The notes under the pieces: model-generated
The model's database searches: none
What the model saw: the letters and a program-made list of their open reading frames with translations, nothing else
What the model was told of the DNA's origin: nothing
Assembly (NCBI GenBank): GCA_019321725.1
Contig: CM033115.1
Span: 14,084,673 to 14,148,672, forward strand
Reading direction: 5' to 3'
DNA: 64,000 nucleotides
Source of the DNA: Paulownia fortunei
Taxonomy: Eukaryota; Streptophyta; Magnoliopsida; Lamiales; Paulowniaceae
Part shown: positions 12,108-24,018 of the stretch, piece after piece
How the letters are laid out: each line of letters opens with the position of its first letter
Numbering within the stretch: the first letter of the stretch is position 1
Position numbers and translations under genes: made by a program

Positions 12108-13545
12108 GGGTCGAGGAAAGACAAATCAATGTGCATGGTTTTCTGTCTTTTATACAATTTTTATATTCTTGTATTAAAGAAATTGGTCAACCAATTTTTA
12201 TATTCTTATATTAAAGAAATTGAGTTGTAATTGTACATGTTTTACTCCTATTTTCAATATTGATAATTTGAATATTTTTTTTGTTATTATTAAGATTGTG
12301 AAAAATTGTGATTCAAGCAACTTAATAATTCACGTCACTTAATTCATATCATTGATGATAATTTAGATATTCACTTAAAATTTTACCGTTAACATTATTT
12401 TTCTTATAGGGCATCAATAGAATCATTTTTTTTTTTTTTGTTTGGAGCTTTGGAAAGTATATTAACTAATCTCAAAGTTTATATTTGATAGGCAAAGGTT
12501 GCCTAGAGTGGATGATACGAGGCATATATTTCAATCTTGTAGGATTTTTCCATCACATGTTTGAAGTGTTTATTCCCCATTTATATTGTTTTAATAGTAA
12601 TATGCGAACTAAAAACAAGGACTAAGTCTCGCATTTGCAACAAAATGCTAACTTATTTACAATATTTGAAATGTTATATTTGATGGACAATACACTAAAT
12701 ATATGGTATTAGGAAATTTTTTAGTTGTGCGAATCAAAACTTAATTTTGCATAAACGATAATGTCAAGATTTTAGAACTTCATAATTTTCACAATATCAT
12801 AAGAATACATACCTTGCTCCATGTTAATGTTGAATTCAACAAAAAGAAGATTGTGGAGAAAACTGTTTTTATCTTTTTTGAACCCTTTGGTTTTTACATG
12901 AAGAGAAAATTATTGATTAGTGTGTTGAGAGAGCACCGACTTCTAATTGGCTTTATGTATAATCACATGACTCATCAACATGTGCAATAATTAAAAATAT
13001 CTCTTTATTGAGCAATGAGATTTGATACATCATAATTATTAAATCGTAAGTATTTTTTTTAACTAAATTAAAAAATAATTATCTAAAATAAGATAATTAT
13101 TAAGTCATAATTATTTGTTAACTAAATTGAAAGGTAGTTGTTTAAAACAGAACACTTGAAATATAAAATATCTAATCTATAAATGATGAACGAGTATCTA
13201 ATTTTTTTATAAAATAATATATTAATACATCATTCAAATATTCAGATGTAATATATTTATGCATCATTCAAATATTCAGATCTAATTTTGTCTGACTTCC
13301 AAATGAACTTTTGTTACATTATTGAAAAATATCCCAAGTTTTTTACCAGATGTATTGGACAAGATATCTCAAAAAGTTTGAGGGAACCATCAATATATTC
13401 CCATACTAAAAACTGTTGTCCTCTATTAAATAATATATGTTTTTGCTCGTTTCAAAGAAAATAATAAATAAAAGAAAGTTGTCATTGCCTCATTGGATAA
13501 CATAAAATGCTTTTTGACTTTTGTTCAACTAGGTCACAGAATTTC
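12108..13545. repeat. Local segmental duplication, copy A
   Basis: This segment is homologous to 24,019-26,185 (copy C), and part of it to 16,845-17,690 (copy B). Shared landmarks are 'gtcgaggaaa', 'cacaaatcaatgtgcatgg', 'ataggcaaaggttgcctagag', 'aaggactaagtctcgcatttgc' and, to the right, 'gacttccaaatgaactttt'. Copies A and C both hold a solo copia LTR at the same place, so the LTR landed before those two separated. No coding content was recognised. Confidence 0.83.
12707..13177 (-). mobile_element. Solo copia LTR in duplication copy A
   Basis: The sequence is homologous along its length to the LTR at 5317-5802, with shared blocks TTAGTTRTGC, 'ttcataattttcacaatatcat' and 'gaagattgtggagaaaa'. 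No internal element sequence lies beside it, so it is a solo LTR left by recombination between the two LTRs of a former element. The edges are accurate to a few bases. Confidence 0.8.
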
Positions 13546-14884
13546 TTGCATGCGGGGTCGGCAAAGGGCCAATCACTTCAACAACTTCATCTTTTCTTCT
13601 TTTTATTCCATGTGACACTGCCCTAATGAGTCTTTCATACGACTTAGCCCGATTATCAACAATTATATCAAGAGGGGAAAAAAAGAAGAAGAAGAAGAAA
13701 TATAATCAACTAGAATATTGCTTTAATTCACTGGGGAACCTCTACTGGGCCACTCTTAATCTTTCTTGTTTGTCATAATAAAAGTTGTTTTGGCTTTGAT
13801 AATTCTCCCCTCAGAAATTCAATTTTTTTTTTTATATTTTTAGGATTCTAATTATCAATCCATCCCCGCAAACTGTTCTAGGGATTGAAAAAAATGTATC
13901 CTCCACATGAAAAAGAAAAAATAAATAAATACTTAGACTCAAACATAAATCCAAAAATTGGAAGAGTGGTACTTAGATTTCTATTGCTTGTAGGACCTCC
14001 GAGTCAAGAAAATCACCATAAAAGAGATACAACTATAGCTGATTATACATTATTCCACTGACCATAATTGATGTAAAATTGTTATTGTTGATTAATCAAT
14101 TGGATTATTCTTGGGAATTAAATTTCAAATAATTTAGTTTTTATTTTGCAAATATTTTAGTGATAATATACAACATAATTCACAGTATAATTTGGAAATC
14201 TTACAATTGCAAAAATTCAGGGTAAAAATAATAAAAATATCCAAAATGTTCACTAATATTCATCTAAAGGACGTATTAATTCCAACATAGATGTTCACTT
14301 TTGGACAGATGGAGTATCTAGTTTTTTAGTATTGGACAAAGGGTTTAGCCAAAATCATTTTATAAAATGCAGCTACATATTTTTGGTTTAAAACATTAGG
14401 AAATTTAATGTGATGTTGTATCACTTAGATTTCTAAATCTCCAAACTAGACGTTTTTTTTTTTGAGTGGGCTACTATTTGTGTCATAATAAGTCGTTAGG
14501 AGTGTCAAAACTATACTGACAAAAATTCTCCACCGTTTAAATAAAAAACAAAAGAATAAATAATATAGAGCAAAATATTAAAAGTTGTAAGAACTCCAAA
14601 TGAATTGCTACCTTAAAAAACAAAAACAAAAAAAGGGTATTTATAATACTTTGAAGATGGATTGTCATTTGATATTATTTGGTGTGCGCAATCATTTACG
14701 AATTATCTTATTTAACCTCTAAAAGTTATTTTTTGAGTTTTGTGTTGTTTGACCATGTTTCATCACAGTGCTTACAAAGTTTTAATATAAGATTTAAGAA
14801 GATTCATCACATGGTTAATTTAAGACATGGATACGTAAATTTGGTTTCAGGTTTGAGTTTCATGCATGTTATATATTTTAAATC
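13546..14884. other. Intergenic DNA, no supported gene
   Basis: There is a short (GAA)n tract near 13,681-13,700 and many A/T-rich runs. Open frames (for example 14,679-14,918) look random. No repeat boundary was resolved. Confidence 0.5.
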
Positions 14885-15115
14885 ATGGCTGATCCATAAA
14901 TTACATGGTATAATATAGTGTTAAACTTTGAAAAATGTGAAAAAGTGTTTAAGAAATACCTACTTTTCCGTATCAAGAAATATCATAATAATATGACTAG
15001 AGGCCCCAACTTGAAGCTTTCTTGATGGGGAAAGCCAGTGATAAAGTTGGATTTGCTTTAACTGAAGTTGCTTATTGTCTCATAAAGATAAAGAATTACT
15101 TTATTTGCATGAGTC
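14885..15115. repeat. Dispersed local module, copy 1
   Basis: The phrases 'tccataaattacatggtata', 'gaagctttcttgatggggaaa' and 'aagttggatttgctttaac' recur in the same order at 16,150-16,300. Part of the middle phrase recurs at 21,570-21,660. This suggests local duplications beyond the three-copy segment. No coding content was recognised. Confidence 0.65.
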
Positions 15116-16115
15116 CAATTTACTTTGTTTGTTGGATTTTTGGATATTCCTTTTTTATTTTATGATTTTCTTTACTTTTGTTTTAGTCCTATTTACTTTG
15201 TTCTGTGCATCTCTAGTAATTCCCTTTTTCTTTTTTAATTTACAGGTTTAGACATAGATTCTTATTTATTATTATGATTTGAATCATTGTACTTAGAATC
15301 AGATCAGATTAGTATGTTCGATTGCAAATCCATGGTCAATCCAATCCGATTAGTTATAAATGACTATTTTTGCAGTTAAACCGGTCAAAACTGATCAAAT
15401 TAGTTTATTTTTATTTTTTTTTGAAAAAATTGAAAACCTTAAACTTGATATTTTGTTTTATGTGTATGATTATTTAAATTTTAGATTTTATTAGATATCT
15501 TTTTAGTTGATTATATATAACAATTAGTATATTACATAATCGTTCTACATAATATAATAAAAATATAAAATTAGACCGTTGGATCAGCGATTGAACCAGT
15601 TCAACCAATTGAACAATTGATAGTAAAATTAATTTAATTATCGATTTAATTATAAAAATATTGATTTGAATATGAATCCACAGTTGCAAGATGGAAAACA
15701 ATAACTTGAGTCAAGTAGATTTAACCTTTTATATTTGCACCCCAACCATCCATAGTAATATCTACTTTCATTTTGGTGCTCAATTTGGCCTCTCTGATAT
15801 TGATGTATTTGGCCTCAAATGGGGGTAGCCGTGGATTTTGACAATATAATATTTTGCAAATTGAATAAAAAAGAAACTTCAACTCACTTAATTTAGTAAG
15901 TAAATGTTGGGTAAAATCATTTATCACATAAACACCTGCCCAATTTGTCTCTACTTTTGGGGTAGACCTGGACACCATTTCATAATCCTAATCTACCCTA
16001 ACCCCTAATCCACTTAAGAGTGAGTTAAGCAAATAAGTAATAATGCAAAGAGTAGAATAAAAAATAAATAAAAGATAAATAAAAATAAAAAATAAAAAAT
16101 GCAAAAAGTAGAATG

Positions 16116-16120
<5 letters not shown>
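15116..16120. other. Intergenic DNA, no supported gene
   Basis: The stretch is AT-rich and non-coding. A phrase rich in 'aaccggtcaaaac' and 'gaaccagttcaaccaattgaac' (15,370-15,620) is typical of an old repeat, but no termini were found. The minus-strand frame at 15,721-15,978 matches nothing I know. Confidence 0.5.

Positions 16121-16150
<30 letters not shown>
16121..16150. repeat. (CT)15 microsatellite
   Basis: Fifteen perfect CT units. They are followed directly by the second copy of the local module (16,150-16,300). Confidence 0.95.
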
Positions 16151-16155
<5 letters not shown>

Positions 16156-16303
16156 AATTACATGGTATATTGTACTAAGCTTTCTTTGTGGAAAAAAGGC
16201 TGGTGATAAGTTGGATTTGCTTTAACCGTCATAAAGACGTGTATCTGTCAGTAAAGATAAAGAAAAAGTAATTATTATTTCCATTATTTGCACTGTGCAC
16301 TCG

Positions 16304-16305
<2 letters not shown>
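16150..16305. repeat. Dispersed local module, copy 2
   Basis: It repeats the order seen at 14,885-15,115: 'ccataaattacatggtata', then 'aagctttctttg', 'gctggtgataagttggatttgctttaacc', then 'aaagataaag'. It lies between two CT microsatellites. Confidence 0.65.

Positions 16306-16308
<3 letters not shown>

Positions 16309-16373
<65 letters not shown>
16309..16373. repeat. Compound (TC)n(AC)n microsatellite
   Basis: About 20 TC units (16,309-16,348) run directly into about 12 AC units (to 16,373). Further short AC runs follow near 16,541-16,556. Frames read through this tract are low-complexity artefacts. Confidence 0.95.
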
Positions 16374-16379
<6 letters not shown>

Positions 16380-16844
16380 AGCACTGAGTGTGTTACTGCG
16401 CGTTAATTTTCCACACTTCAGTATTTGTAGCTTTTCTCCATTAATGTGTAGCAGATTATTTGAATTTTTTTTTTCTCCCCACCAACACACACTGAGGTTG
16501 TCCGGGTTCGGAGCTTGGTATACTACGCGGGAGTGTGTTATTCTCACACACACACAAAGTATATCAACCCCCCACCTCTGGGACAACCTTCTTTCTCTTT
16601 CACAGTGCATATTAATAATTTTATTTCATACAATTAATTTGTATTGATGAAATTAAATAAAATAATAAAATATTATTTGAAATAAAAGATTCAAGTAGTC
16701 CCTTATCCTATTTTTTAATAAATCTCTTCGTACACATAATATTAAAACATTTGTAAACACAAATTGTTCCTTTTAAGATTAATAATTATGAATTTCTTAA
16801 AGTATCAGATTACTATTAAATATTACAAGTTTTCATGAATAGTG
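16374..16844. other. Intergenic DNA after the compound microsatellite
   Basis: A less AT-rich patch at 16,490-16,580, with 'ttgtccgggttcggagc', matches no gene I can identify. The rest is AT-rich. It may be a leftover leader or promoter piece, but nothing proves that. Confidence 0.4.
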
Positions 16845-17690
16845 GTTAAGCATGAAACCCCACCACTTCTTGACCTTATTGTTGACACACACAAATTACT
16901 GTTGTTTCTTATGCCTTTTATATTACTTTTATCTTCTTTGACCGGCCTTGTACATATGTAAAACTTCCTTTATTGCAAAAGATTATTGCTCCCCTTTACT
17001 ACATTATAAATTGAATTGTTTAATTTTTGAATTAATATTTTTTATTGAATCAGAGACCTTTTCTTGTTTGAGGTAATTAAGGTAACGGTAGCCAATTCTT
17101 CTTCATCTAAATATAGAGATTTCTGTAAGTTAGTGTTTCAAATCCTTTATTTTAAATAGAGTTTCATTTTTTATTTTAATTTTTATTTTAATAATATACA
17201 TTAAGTGTTAACGCAGTTTTCTACATTATGACATATCTGATTAATTATAAATTACTTCGTCCGTCCATAATTGATTAATTAACTATATGTGTATATATAT
17301 ATTTATAGATATATACTATTTTTGTAAATTAAATATTAAATAATTTGGCTTTTTTTGTATAAAGTATTTAGTAGTAAAAGCAAAATGGACTCTTATAACT
17401 TGGAACTTTATAAAGCAAGTTAATTTGTATGTGTAGCCATGTAAATAATTGACATAGAAAATTTTAGCTTAAATTAACCTCTTGTGCAAGACCTATATAT
17501 TTCAATCTTGCAAGGTTTTTCGTTATATGTTTGAATTGTTTATTCCCGAATTAAATTGTTTTAATAGTACTATGGGCACTAAAACAAGGGCCAAAACTTA
17601 ACCATTTATACTTTATGTTTTTGATTCATTGTACTTGTAGGCAACTTCCACGCAACAAAATGCTAGCTCCTCTACTATAGGACTTTTCTG
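16845..17690. repeat. Local segmental duplication, copy B (partial, no LTR)
   Basis: It shares 'ggttaagcat' and 'ttgacc' near the left with copy C (about 23,980). On the right it shares 'tatatttcaatcttg', 'tgtttgaattgtttattcc', 'ttgttttaatagta' and 'caacaaaatgctagc' with copies A and C. The solo LTR of A and C is absent: homology stops near 17,690 before the insertion point. The middle is diverged. Confidence 0.62.
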
Positions 17691-17749
17691 GAGCAGACTG
17701 ACTAATTTTCCACCATATTCAGACGAACTCTGAGATTGTCTTTGTCCAA

Positions 17750-17783
<34 letters not shown>

Positions 17784-18255
17784 TATTTCTTTTAAAGCTC
17801 TAATTAAATTATGATTTTTTTTTTATAAATACTAATCTTATACAATATGTACAATTATGTTACATTAATTGTGTGATTAGTTTATTTATTATTTTGGCAT
17901 TTGTAATATACACATCCAACTTCATTGGATTTATAGCACTTAATTACTCTAACTATTATACCTGATGAGTCATGGAAAATCATTCCCTTGTCGTAACTTT
18001 GGTCCTCAAAAGCAATATAGTGACAAAAATATGAAACAAAGAAAAAGAAAAACCATTGAAAGTACAAAAGGAACATGGGAGGAAATTTCTCCCCCTCAAA
18101 ATATCCTTATAAGTAACCCCTCCTCCTCCTCTTTGAGTTCACATCTTCAGCAATATCATTCTTGCCTTTTTAGTCTAGACAGTTGAGTCTTCTTTTATCA
18201 GCCACTGAATTTGATCATCTTCTCAAACCCTCTTTCTTTAATTATTGAAACTCCA
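17691..18255. other. Upstream region of the membrane-protein gene, with AAT microsatellite
   Basis: An (AAT)n run of about 11 units lies at 17,750-17,783. The rest is AT-rich to about 18,090 and then becomes pyrimidine-rich ('cctcctcctcctcttt') up to the start codon at 18,256, as in many plant 5' leaders. Confidence 0.55.
18107..18113 (+). promoter_or_regulatory. Possible TATA box of the membrane-protein gene
   Basis: TTATAAG lies about 143 bp upstream of the chosen ATG at 18,256 and just before a CT-rich stretch that could be the leader. The position is plausible for a plant promoter but rests on the motif alone. Confidence 0.35.
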
Positions 18256-18807
18256 ATGGAGGAGGACACAAGAACTAGCCCATCTCTTCCAAACCACACT
18301 CGTTCAGCTCCTAGTTTTCTAACCCACTTTAGAGCTGCTGCTTTTGCTGTGATTTTCCATTTCCTTCACTCACAGGCCATTAATTCTTTTCATCAAAGCA
18401 TTGTATTCATTGTTGCCACACTCGTTGCCTTTCTGCAGTTCAAGTATCAGGGCAGTGACAAATCCCCATTTGACACACACCCCAACACTATACGAGTTGC
18501 CGTTAGCACTTCACTCATCTACTTCGTAGCCCATACCCATCCCCTCAGGTTTTCTTTGGGTCGTCTCTCATCTACCTCGCTCGCTAACCACTGCATGGTG
18601 TGGTCTGGAAACGCATTAGTTGCATCACTCGGGTCGATTTTGTTCCCCGACTCAATTAGACCTTTTCTGTACGCCGTCTGCGTGATCCTATCGGCACCTG
18701 AATTGCTGCATTGGTTATACAAGAGAATTGTGGAGGAAAACAAAGAACTGTATACAAGATACTTTGGACGGGTTGTAGGTAGGTTTGCACTACAACTTTT
18801 TCTTTGA
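18256..18807 (+). CDS. Unknown multi-pass membrane protein, 183 aa
   Basis: I do not recognise a named family. The frame is open without introns and codes for 183 residues from the ATG at 18,256; an in-frame ATG 15 codons earlier (18,211) is less likely because it adds an AT-rich hydrophobic leader. After a polar N-terminus (1-20), hydrophobic segments lie near residues 24-38, 46-62, 82-93, 117-131 and 136-152, suggesting about four membrane passes. The tail (155-183) is charged and then hydrophobic, ending LQLFL. Base composition and codon usage are less AT-biased than the flanks, which argues for a real gene. Neighbours are repeats, so context gives no role. The location is probably an organelle or endomembrane system, but no targeting signal is clear. 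Confidence 0.72.
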   Translation: MEEDTRTSPSLPNHTRSAPSFLTHFRAAAFAVIFHFLHSQAINSFHQSIVFIVATLVAFLQFKYQGSDKSPFDTHPNTIRVAVSTSLIYFVAHTHPLRFSLGRLSSTSLANHCMVWSGNALVASLGSILFPDSIRPFLYAVCVILSAPELLHWLYKRIVEENKELYTRYFGRVVGRFALQLFL

Positions 18808-19704
18808 AGCCGCGTAGGGGGAAAAAAAGAAAGAAAAAAAGAACAGTTGTCTTGTACCTCGAATTTCTAGTTTACCCATGCTTTCATGTTTCCACTAATG
18901 ATGAATATCTTTGTTAGAATGTTCGTGGTTTGTTTGCATATTAGATTGAAAAAATCAGAACATTTTCATTTGTCAAAAGTGGCTCCAATCATGGAACCAT
19001 CAGTTCTATTCTTGAAACTAATGAAAGACTATAGGGGTGAGAGAATTTGAATTGTTCCCCACTTTTTCCTTTTAATAGTGAGCTTTTGTCTCTTCTCTTT
19101 CCATATTTTTTTCTCTTTTTATCTTTGAAATGATTCAACTCAACTGTCCTGCTGATACGTTATGGTTGAAGCTTTTCCAACGTGTCCGTACATTCCAAGA
19201 TTCTGTGGGGAGTATAGTTAACGTTGCCATCATTGAACAAATGGGTATGTTGCATTTTTTGTTCCATAAGTAAGTAAATGTGATTTTGGTCCAAAAAGTA
19301 TTGTGAAATAAATTAAAAATTGAGCAATCATTGTATCATGAAAATGATTTCATATTTTATATAAAAAAATATGGACTCACGAGTCTACATTTCTCCTGAA
19401 AGTGTGGACTGAGTCATACCTCTCTTCTTCTTTTTTAAATGTGATTTTTTTTTTTTAAATTTTAGAAGAAATGGTATTACCCTCTGTCTATTAATTCTTT
19501 ATCAACAATTAATGGCCACCCTTTTAAAGTCCCAAGACAACAAACAAATTTGGTAAAAAAATCATCTCACTGATCGCTCTCTAATCCACGCCCATAATAC
19601 TACTTCCTTCTTGCAACTGTTTTAAGAACCACTTCACTTTTTTACCATCTACACACTCTTGCACATACACATATATGGCGAAAAAGATAGACACATATAT
19701 ATAT
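18808..19704. other. Downstream region of the membrane-protein gene, no other gene
   Basis: The first few hundred bases are probably its 3' UTR and terminator region; no exact poly-A site can be chosen. The rest is AT-rich without a supported frame. No further MADS exons are seen here, although this is where they would lie for the minus-strand relic at 19.7 kb. Confidence 0.5.
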
Positions 19705-19863
19705 TTATAGAGAGAGAGAGAAGATGCTGAGGGCGACATAATCAGTGCAAAGAACAGAGGGTTCTTCTGCTTTCGAGAAGAGCCCTTTTCTTCTGTAGGA
19801 GAAAGCGACATGCCGAGCAGTGGCGTTGTCAAATTTCTTGATCTGAATCTTCTCTCTCGCCAT
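19705..19863 (-). pseudogene. SVP-like MADS-box first exon, truncated relic
   Basis: From the ATG at 19,863 the frame reads MAREKIQIKKFDNATARHVA, followed by FSYRRKGLFSKAEEPSVLC and ending IFSLSL and a stop (52 codons). MAREKIQI.K.DNATAR is the start of the SVP/StMADS11 clade of MIKC MADS-box transcription factors, which bind CArG boxes and repress flowering or meristem change. The domain is damaged: FSKRR is FSYRR, the EEL helix carries a Pro (EEPSVL), and the CDAD motif is CTDY. Where the family continues TGKLFE after IFS, this copy runs into a CT/TA microsatellite and stops. No K-box or later exon follows at 18.8-19.7 kb. It is therefore a gene fragment, possibly a duplicated first exon. 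Confidence 0.82.
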
Positions 19864-20530
19864 GTTTATGGAAAATTTACCACAACCTACATTCCTTCCC
19901 CCATTTGAACAGACCGAATAATCCAGCATACAATATGAATGGATAAGCGTCGTGGCAGTGGAGAAGAGCAAAGGATTTCTAGAAAAAGTATGTTTTGTGC
20001 GTGGCAGAAAAACAGTTTAAGAGAGAGAGAGAGAGAGAGAGAGGCGGCATTTTGCCATTTTTAGAGGGGAAGAGGAGAATAAAACCCTAAAGAGAGAGAG
20101 CATTGCTTTGAGTCAGATCAAGATGATGAGAGACGAAGAAGAGGGATTACAACTCAAAACACAACCTCGCAATTCCAAACCGTTTCTTTCATTTTTTATT
20201 TTTTTATTTACTTGAACACACCTCACCTTTTAACACACATCAGCAGAAAAGAGAGGAAAACTCAGAAAAATAAAAGAGAGAGAGAGAGAGCGTAGAAGGC
20301 AGAAAACAAAGAGAGGAAAACACTGAAAAAGAAAAGAGAAAGAGGGTAGCAAAAGAGAGACAGAGAGGAAAAGCACATAGAAACAAAGGAGAAAGAAGGT
20401 TAGGCGATGTGAGGGCGGAACCCTCGTTGGTAACTTCTTTTTGCCTACAAACAAAGCACGTTCTTCTGTTTTCTTTTTTTTTTTTAAAAAAAAAATAAAA
20501 ATAAAAATAAAAATAAAAAACAATTGAAAG
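19864..20530 (-). other. CT-rich leader-like region of the MADS relic
   Basis: On the minus strand this region is rich in CT runs, including (CT)11 at about 20,021-20,043 and shorter runs near 20,090 and 20,276-20,290. CT-rich 5' leaders are common in plant MADS-box genes, so this may be the copied leader or promoter of the relic. Frames here are low-complexity artefacts. Confidence 0.45.
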
Positions 20531-21342
20531 GGGTATCAATATTTTTTATTATGGGAGCTAAAAATACAAGTTTTAATTTTTCTACAAGTATCAATATTTT
20601 AAAATCAACCAAAAATAGAGATAATACCAATAACATATTATACATCAAATGAAAAAAAAAAAAAAAGCAAAACAAGGGATGAATTAAAAAAGAAAATCAC
20701 CTCTGTGGATCCTGTAGAGATAGTATGAAATTAAACACCAATGCCATTACCTTGAAACTTTAATTTCAATGCGAATTTTTGAATATTTTTTTCAAACATG
20801 AGATTGGGTCAAGGGGATGGGAAAAAAAAAACAAAAATACTCAACTAAGGAGAAAAAATATCCTAGCCTCCATCATTTTTACCCAATATCATATAGCATT
20901 AACTGATTGAAATAGAAGTTTAAAGGTTTCAATTAATGGTATTGATCTTCAATTTCATGAACTAGTTGTTCTTAGAACTTCACTCATGTACTTGGTACCC
21001 AGCCCCCCACCTTCACCACGAATAAATGTTAGAACGGTTGGGAGATTATTCAGCTGAAGTCCTTTAATATTTAAGTGTGCAAAATACTCAAAAAGTCAAG
21101 ACAACCAAAGCGAGAATGGAATAAGAATAGTGCATAAAACCTACCTTAGTTATGAAGTAGAATATATCACTTATATTTGAGTAGAGTGGTAGGGAGTGAC
21201 ACGTAAATTCCTTAATGTTGAAATTCTCATAAAAGGTACTACAATGATTCCGTGGTCACTTCCTTTAAATCGTTAGCCATCCTACCCTTTTGATAATTAC
21301 TTTGCCCATGGAATTGGTTACTTCTCATGGCCTCACACACAC

Positions 21343-21376
<34 letters not shown>

Positions 21377-22540
21377 TAGAAGTGTGAGAGCCATCATTAC
21401 GATAAAATAATATTTATTTAAAATAATATTTATTATCACTTAATAATAAATTTAACATTACTATAGAATATTTTATCCCCTAAATTCTTTTTTCTAGCAG
21501 TATTGAAGCATGAATAAAGAATTATGAATTTATAGTAGTAGTAATATAGAAATAAATATATTAACGATAACATGATTGGACACCCAATTGTGAAGCTTTC
21601 TTGACGGAAAAAAAGCTGCAATTAGTTTGAACTTGCTCATAAGGACTTATGAATTTGCCTATTAAGTGATGAGCACCCAAGATAAAAAAAATAGGAGTAG
21701 TCCTTTAAATAATATTATTCATTCTGATAAAAATAATAAAAAGAAAACCTATTTCATTTCCTTATGAGTATCTATATTATGTAATAAAAAAAAAAAAGTA
21801 TTCTCTCTCTCTCTCTGTGTGGAATAGAGACAGAAACACATGTTTGATTACACGACAACATCGAAAAAGACGCGATTTGAGAATTAGATGGGAAAAGCAG
21901 AGACAGGGTTTTGCAGTGATTTTGGGTGAACTTTGGTCAGAAAAAACAAAACACTTTGGTAACAATCCCAAGAAGTAGTGAAAGCAAGAAATGGAAAAGA
22001 GTACCTTCCAAGATTCTCTTCTAGATCTTTACCATTGGTGGGGCCTGATATTAGTAATTGACTTCATTTTTTCCTAATACAAATTATTATAATTATAAGA
22101 AATATTAAATGGATTAATAATTGATTAATAAAATAAAATATTTTTTTATGGGAATGATTTTTTTATAAACCACCTATAACCAACACAAACAAAAAGACTT
22201 TCCATGTCTTTTCTCTCCCACTTGGATATGAATAAAGAAAAAAAAAACTACATTTTGTGAAGAAAAAAATGTAAGAAATAAAACAGAAATAAAAGAGGGC
22301 TATTGTAATCAAATAATGAAGATAAACATCATTAGAAAAAAGTATTTGGATTATTGATCAAAATTCCTTTCGTATATGATTAGATTTGGACGAAAATGAA
22401 CATTAAAAAATATAAAAAATATCAGTGATTCAATCATGGTAAAATATCCGAATTATGATAAATTTCCTCGAACTTGCCTCATGTTTATTTTGTTTAATTT
22501 TCATCAATAATATATAATATTTAAATATTATACATTAATA
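20531..22540. other. Intergenic DNA with AT microsatellite, no supported gene
   Basis: There is an (AT)n run near 21,353-21,377 next to a (CATA)n-like run. The part at 21,570-21,660 repeats a phrase of the local module ('gaagctttcttgacgg'). A less AT-rich patch at 21,815-22,050, beside a CT run, looks like an old leader but codes for nothing I can identify. Confidence 0.5.
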
Positions 22541-23774
22541 AAAAATAGCATCACATAACCATGGATAATTAAATTTTATTTAATCTAATATCTGTAAAAA
22601 CTTTATAATTTGACCACTTTGATGACTAACAAATTATTCATAATATAAATATCAAATTAAATAATAGTAATTATATAATTTGATAGACATTAAACTTTAT
22701 AATTTAACCACTTTGGTGACTCATAGACCTTCTATCACATACATTATAAAACATGACACACATTACAAATTAAATAACATATATATTTATGAAATGTTTC
22801 AGACATAAATAAGAACATTGTGGCGTATGTGCATATGACAGTACACTTAGATTCACATAATTTGCAAGCATACGACCATCACTAGCCTCTGATTCAAAAT
22901 TGAAAGACAAATGTGTGTATATATTTTCATATATAAGAAACCATCATTGCCATGTGTGACATTCTTATGCCAGAGAAATATTTATCAAGCAAGATATTCA
23001 TTATATACATATGTGTATATGAACATAATTGAAAAGTCAATGTATCTCAATAAGATAGTTCATCATAACAGGAGCTTTATTGTTTTCAAGCATATTATTA
23101 ATCCGGCAGGCATAAAATTATACACATATGCTACAAAAATCTTTCATGTAGAGAATTAATCAAAATCTCAGTTAACATCAGAGTTCATAAATTAATAGAA
23201 ATTGCAGCGGAAAGACTAATAAACAAATCATAATTAAAAAATTATAAGTTCCTAAATCAAAAACTTTGATACTCCATCTTAGAAATTCTTTAGTTATGCA
23301 AATCAAAACTTAATCTTTGCATAAATATTAATGCCCAAGATTTTATAACTTTACTTTATGATTTTCACATTATCATAATTAAGAGGAAACATATTTTGCT
23401 CCATATTAGTATTGAATTTAATCAGGAGAAAATTATTTAGAAAATTATGTTTCTCTTTTTTGACTCATTTAGTTTTTACATATATTTTTATAGATGCAAA
23501 AAAATCTATTGATTAGTGAAAAACTATGTTTATCTCTTTTGACTCATTTAGTTTTTGCGTATACTTTTCTGATAGAAAAAATTTATCCAATAATGGATTG
23601 AGAGAGACGCTTCTAATGGTCCATCACAATAGAATTTGACATATGATAGTTATTAAATCGTAACTAAATTAAAAAATAATTACTTAAGAGACGATTATCA
23701 AGCCATAGTTATCTTTTAATTAAATTAAAAGATAATTGTCTAAAATATGACACTCGAAACATAAAATATCTAAT
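22541..23774 (-). mobile_element. Copia fragment (copy 3): 5' LTR and leader only
   Basis: On the minus strand a 5' LTR (about 23,278-23,774) is followed by a primer-binding-like sequence (reverse complement of AACTTTGATACTCCA at 23,262-23,276). A leader then runs to 22,541, matching 10,319-11,099 of copy 1. The gag-pol part and the 3' LTR are missing; homology stops abruptly at 22,541. Confidence 0.8.
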
Positions 23775-24018
23775 AATTCATTTTTTGAATTCACAACACA
23801 TGTATAAAATAAATTCAAATATTTTTAAAAGTACATTTATCTCATAAACACATATTATGAATTTAAAAAAATAAAACACTAAATAAAATAAAAAAATAAA
23901 ATAGAAAAAATTGAAACCGCAAAGTACTCCTAAATATTGCAAATTGACAGGAATAAATTTTTGTGGAGGGGTTCCAAAAAATGGTTAAGCATCAAAAGCC
24001 CACTACTGTTTGACGTTT
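23775..24018. other. Short unassigned AT-rich stretch
   Basis: It lies between copia copy 3 and duplication copy C. The part from about 23,980 shows weak homology to copy B near 16,850. Confidence 0.4.

Noticed and set aside
16288..16647. 119-codon plus-strand frame with long Ser-Leu and Thr-His runs
   Set aside because: It is a direct translation of the TC/AC microsatellite; the rest matches no family.
20230..20675. Several Phe/Leu/Ser-rich minus-strand frames
   Set aside because: They come from CT and poly-A/T runs in the leader-like region; low complexity, overlapping in several frames.
21950..22050. Minus-strand text GKDLEENLGRYS as a possible second MADS exon piece
   Set aside because: It lies upstream of the MADS start in transcription order, is very short and has no supporting splice sites or K-box text.
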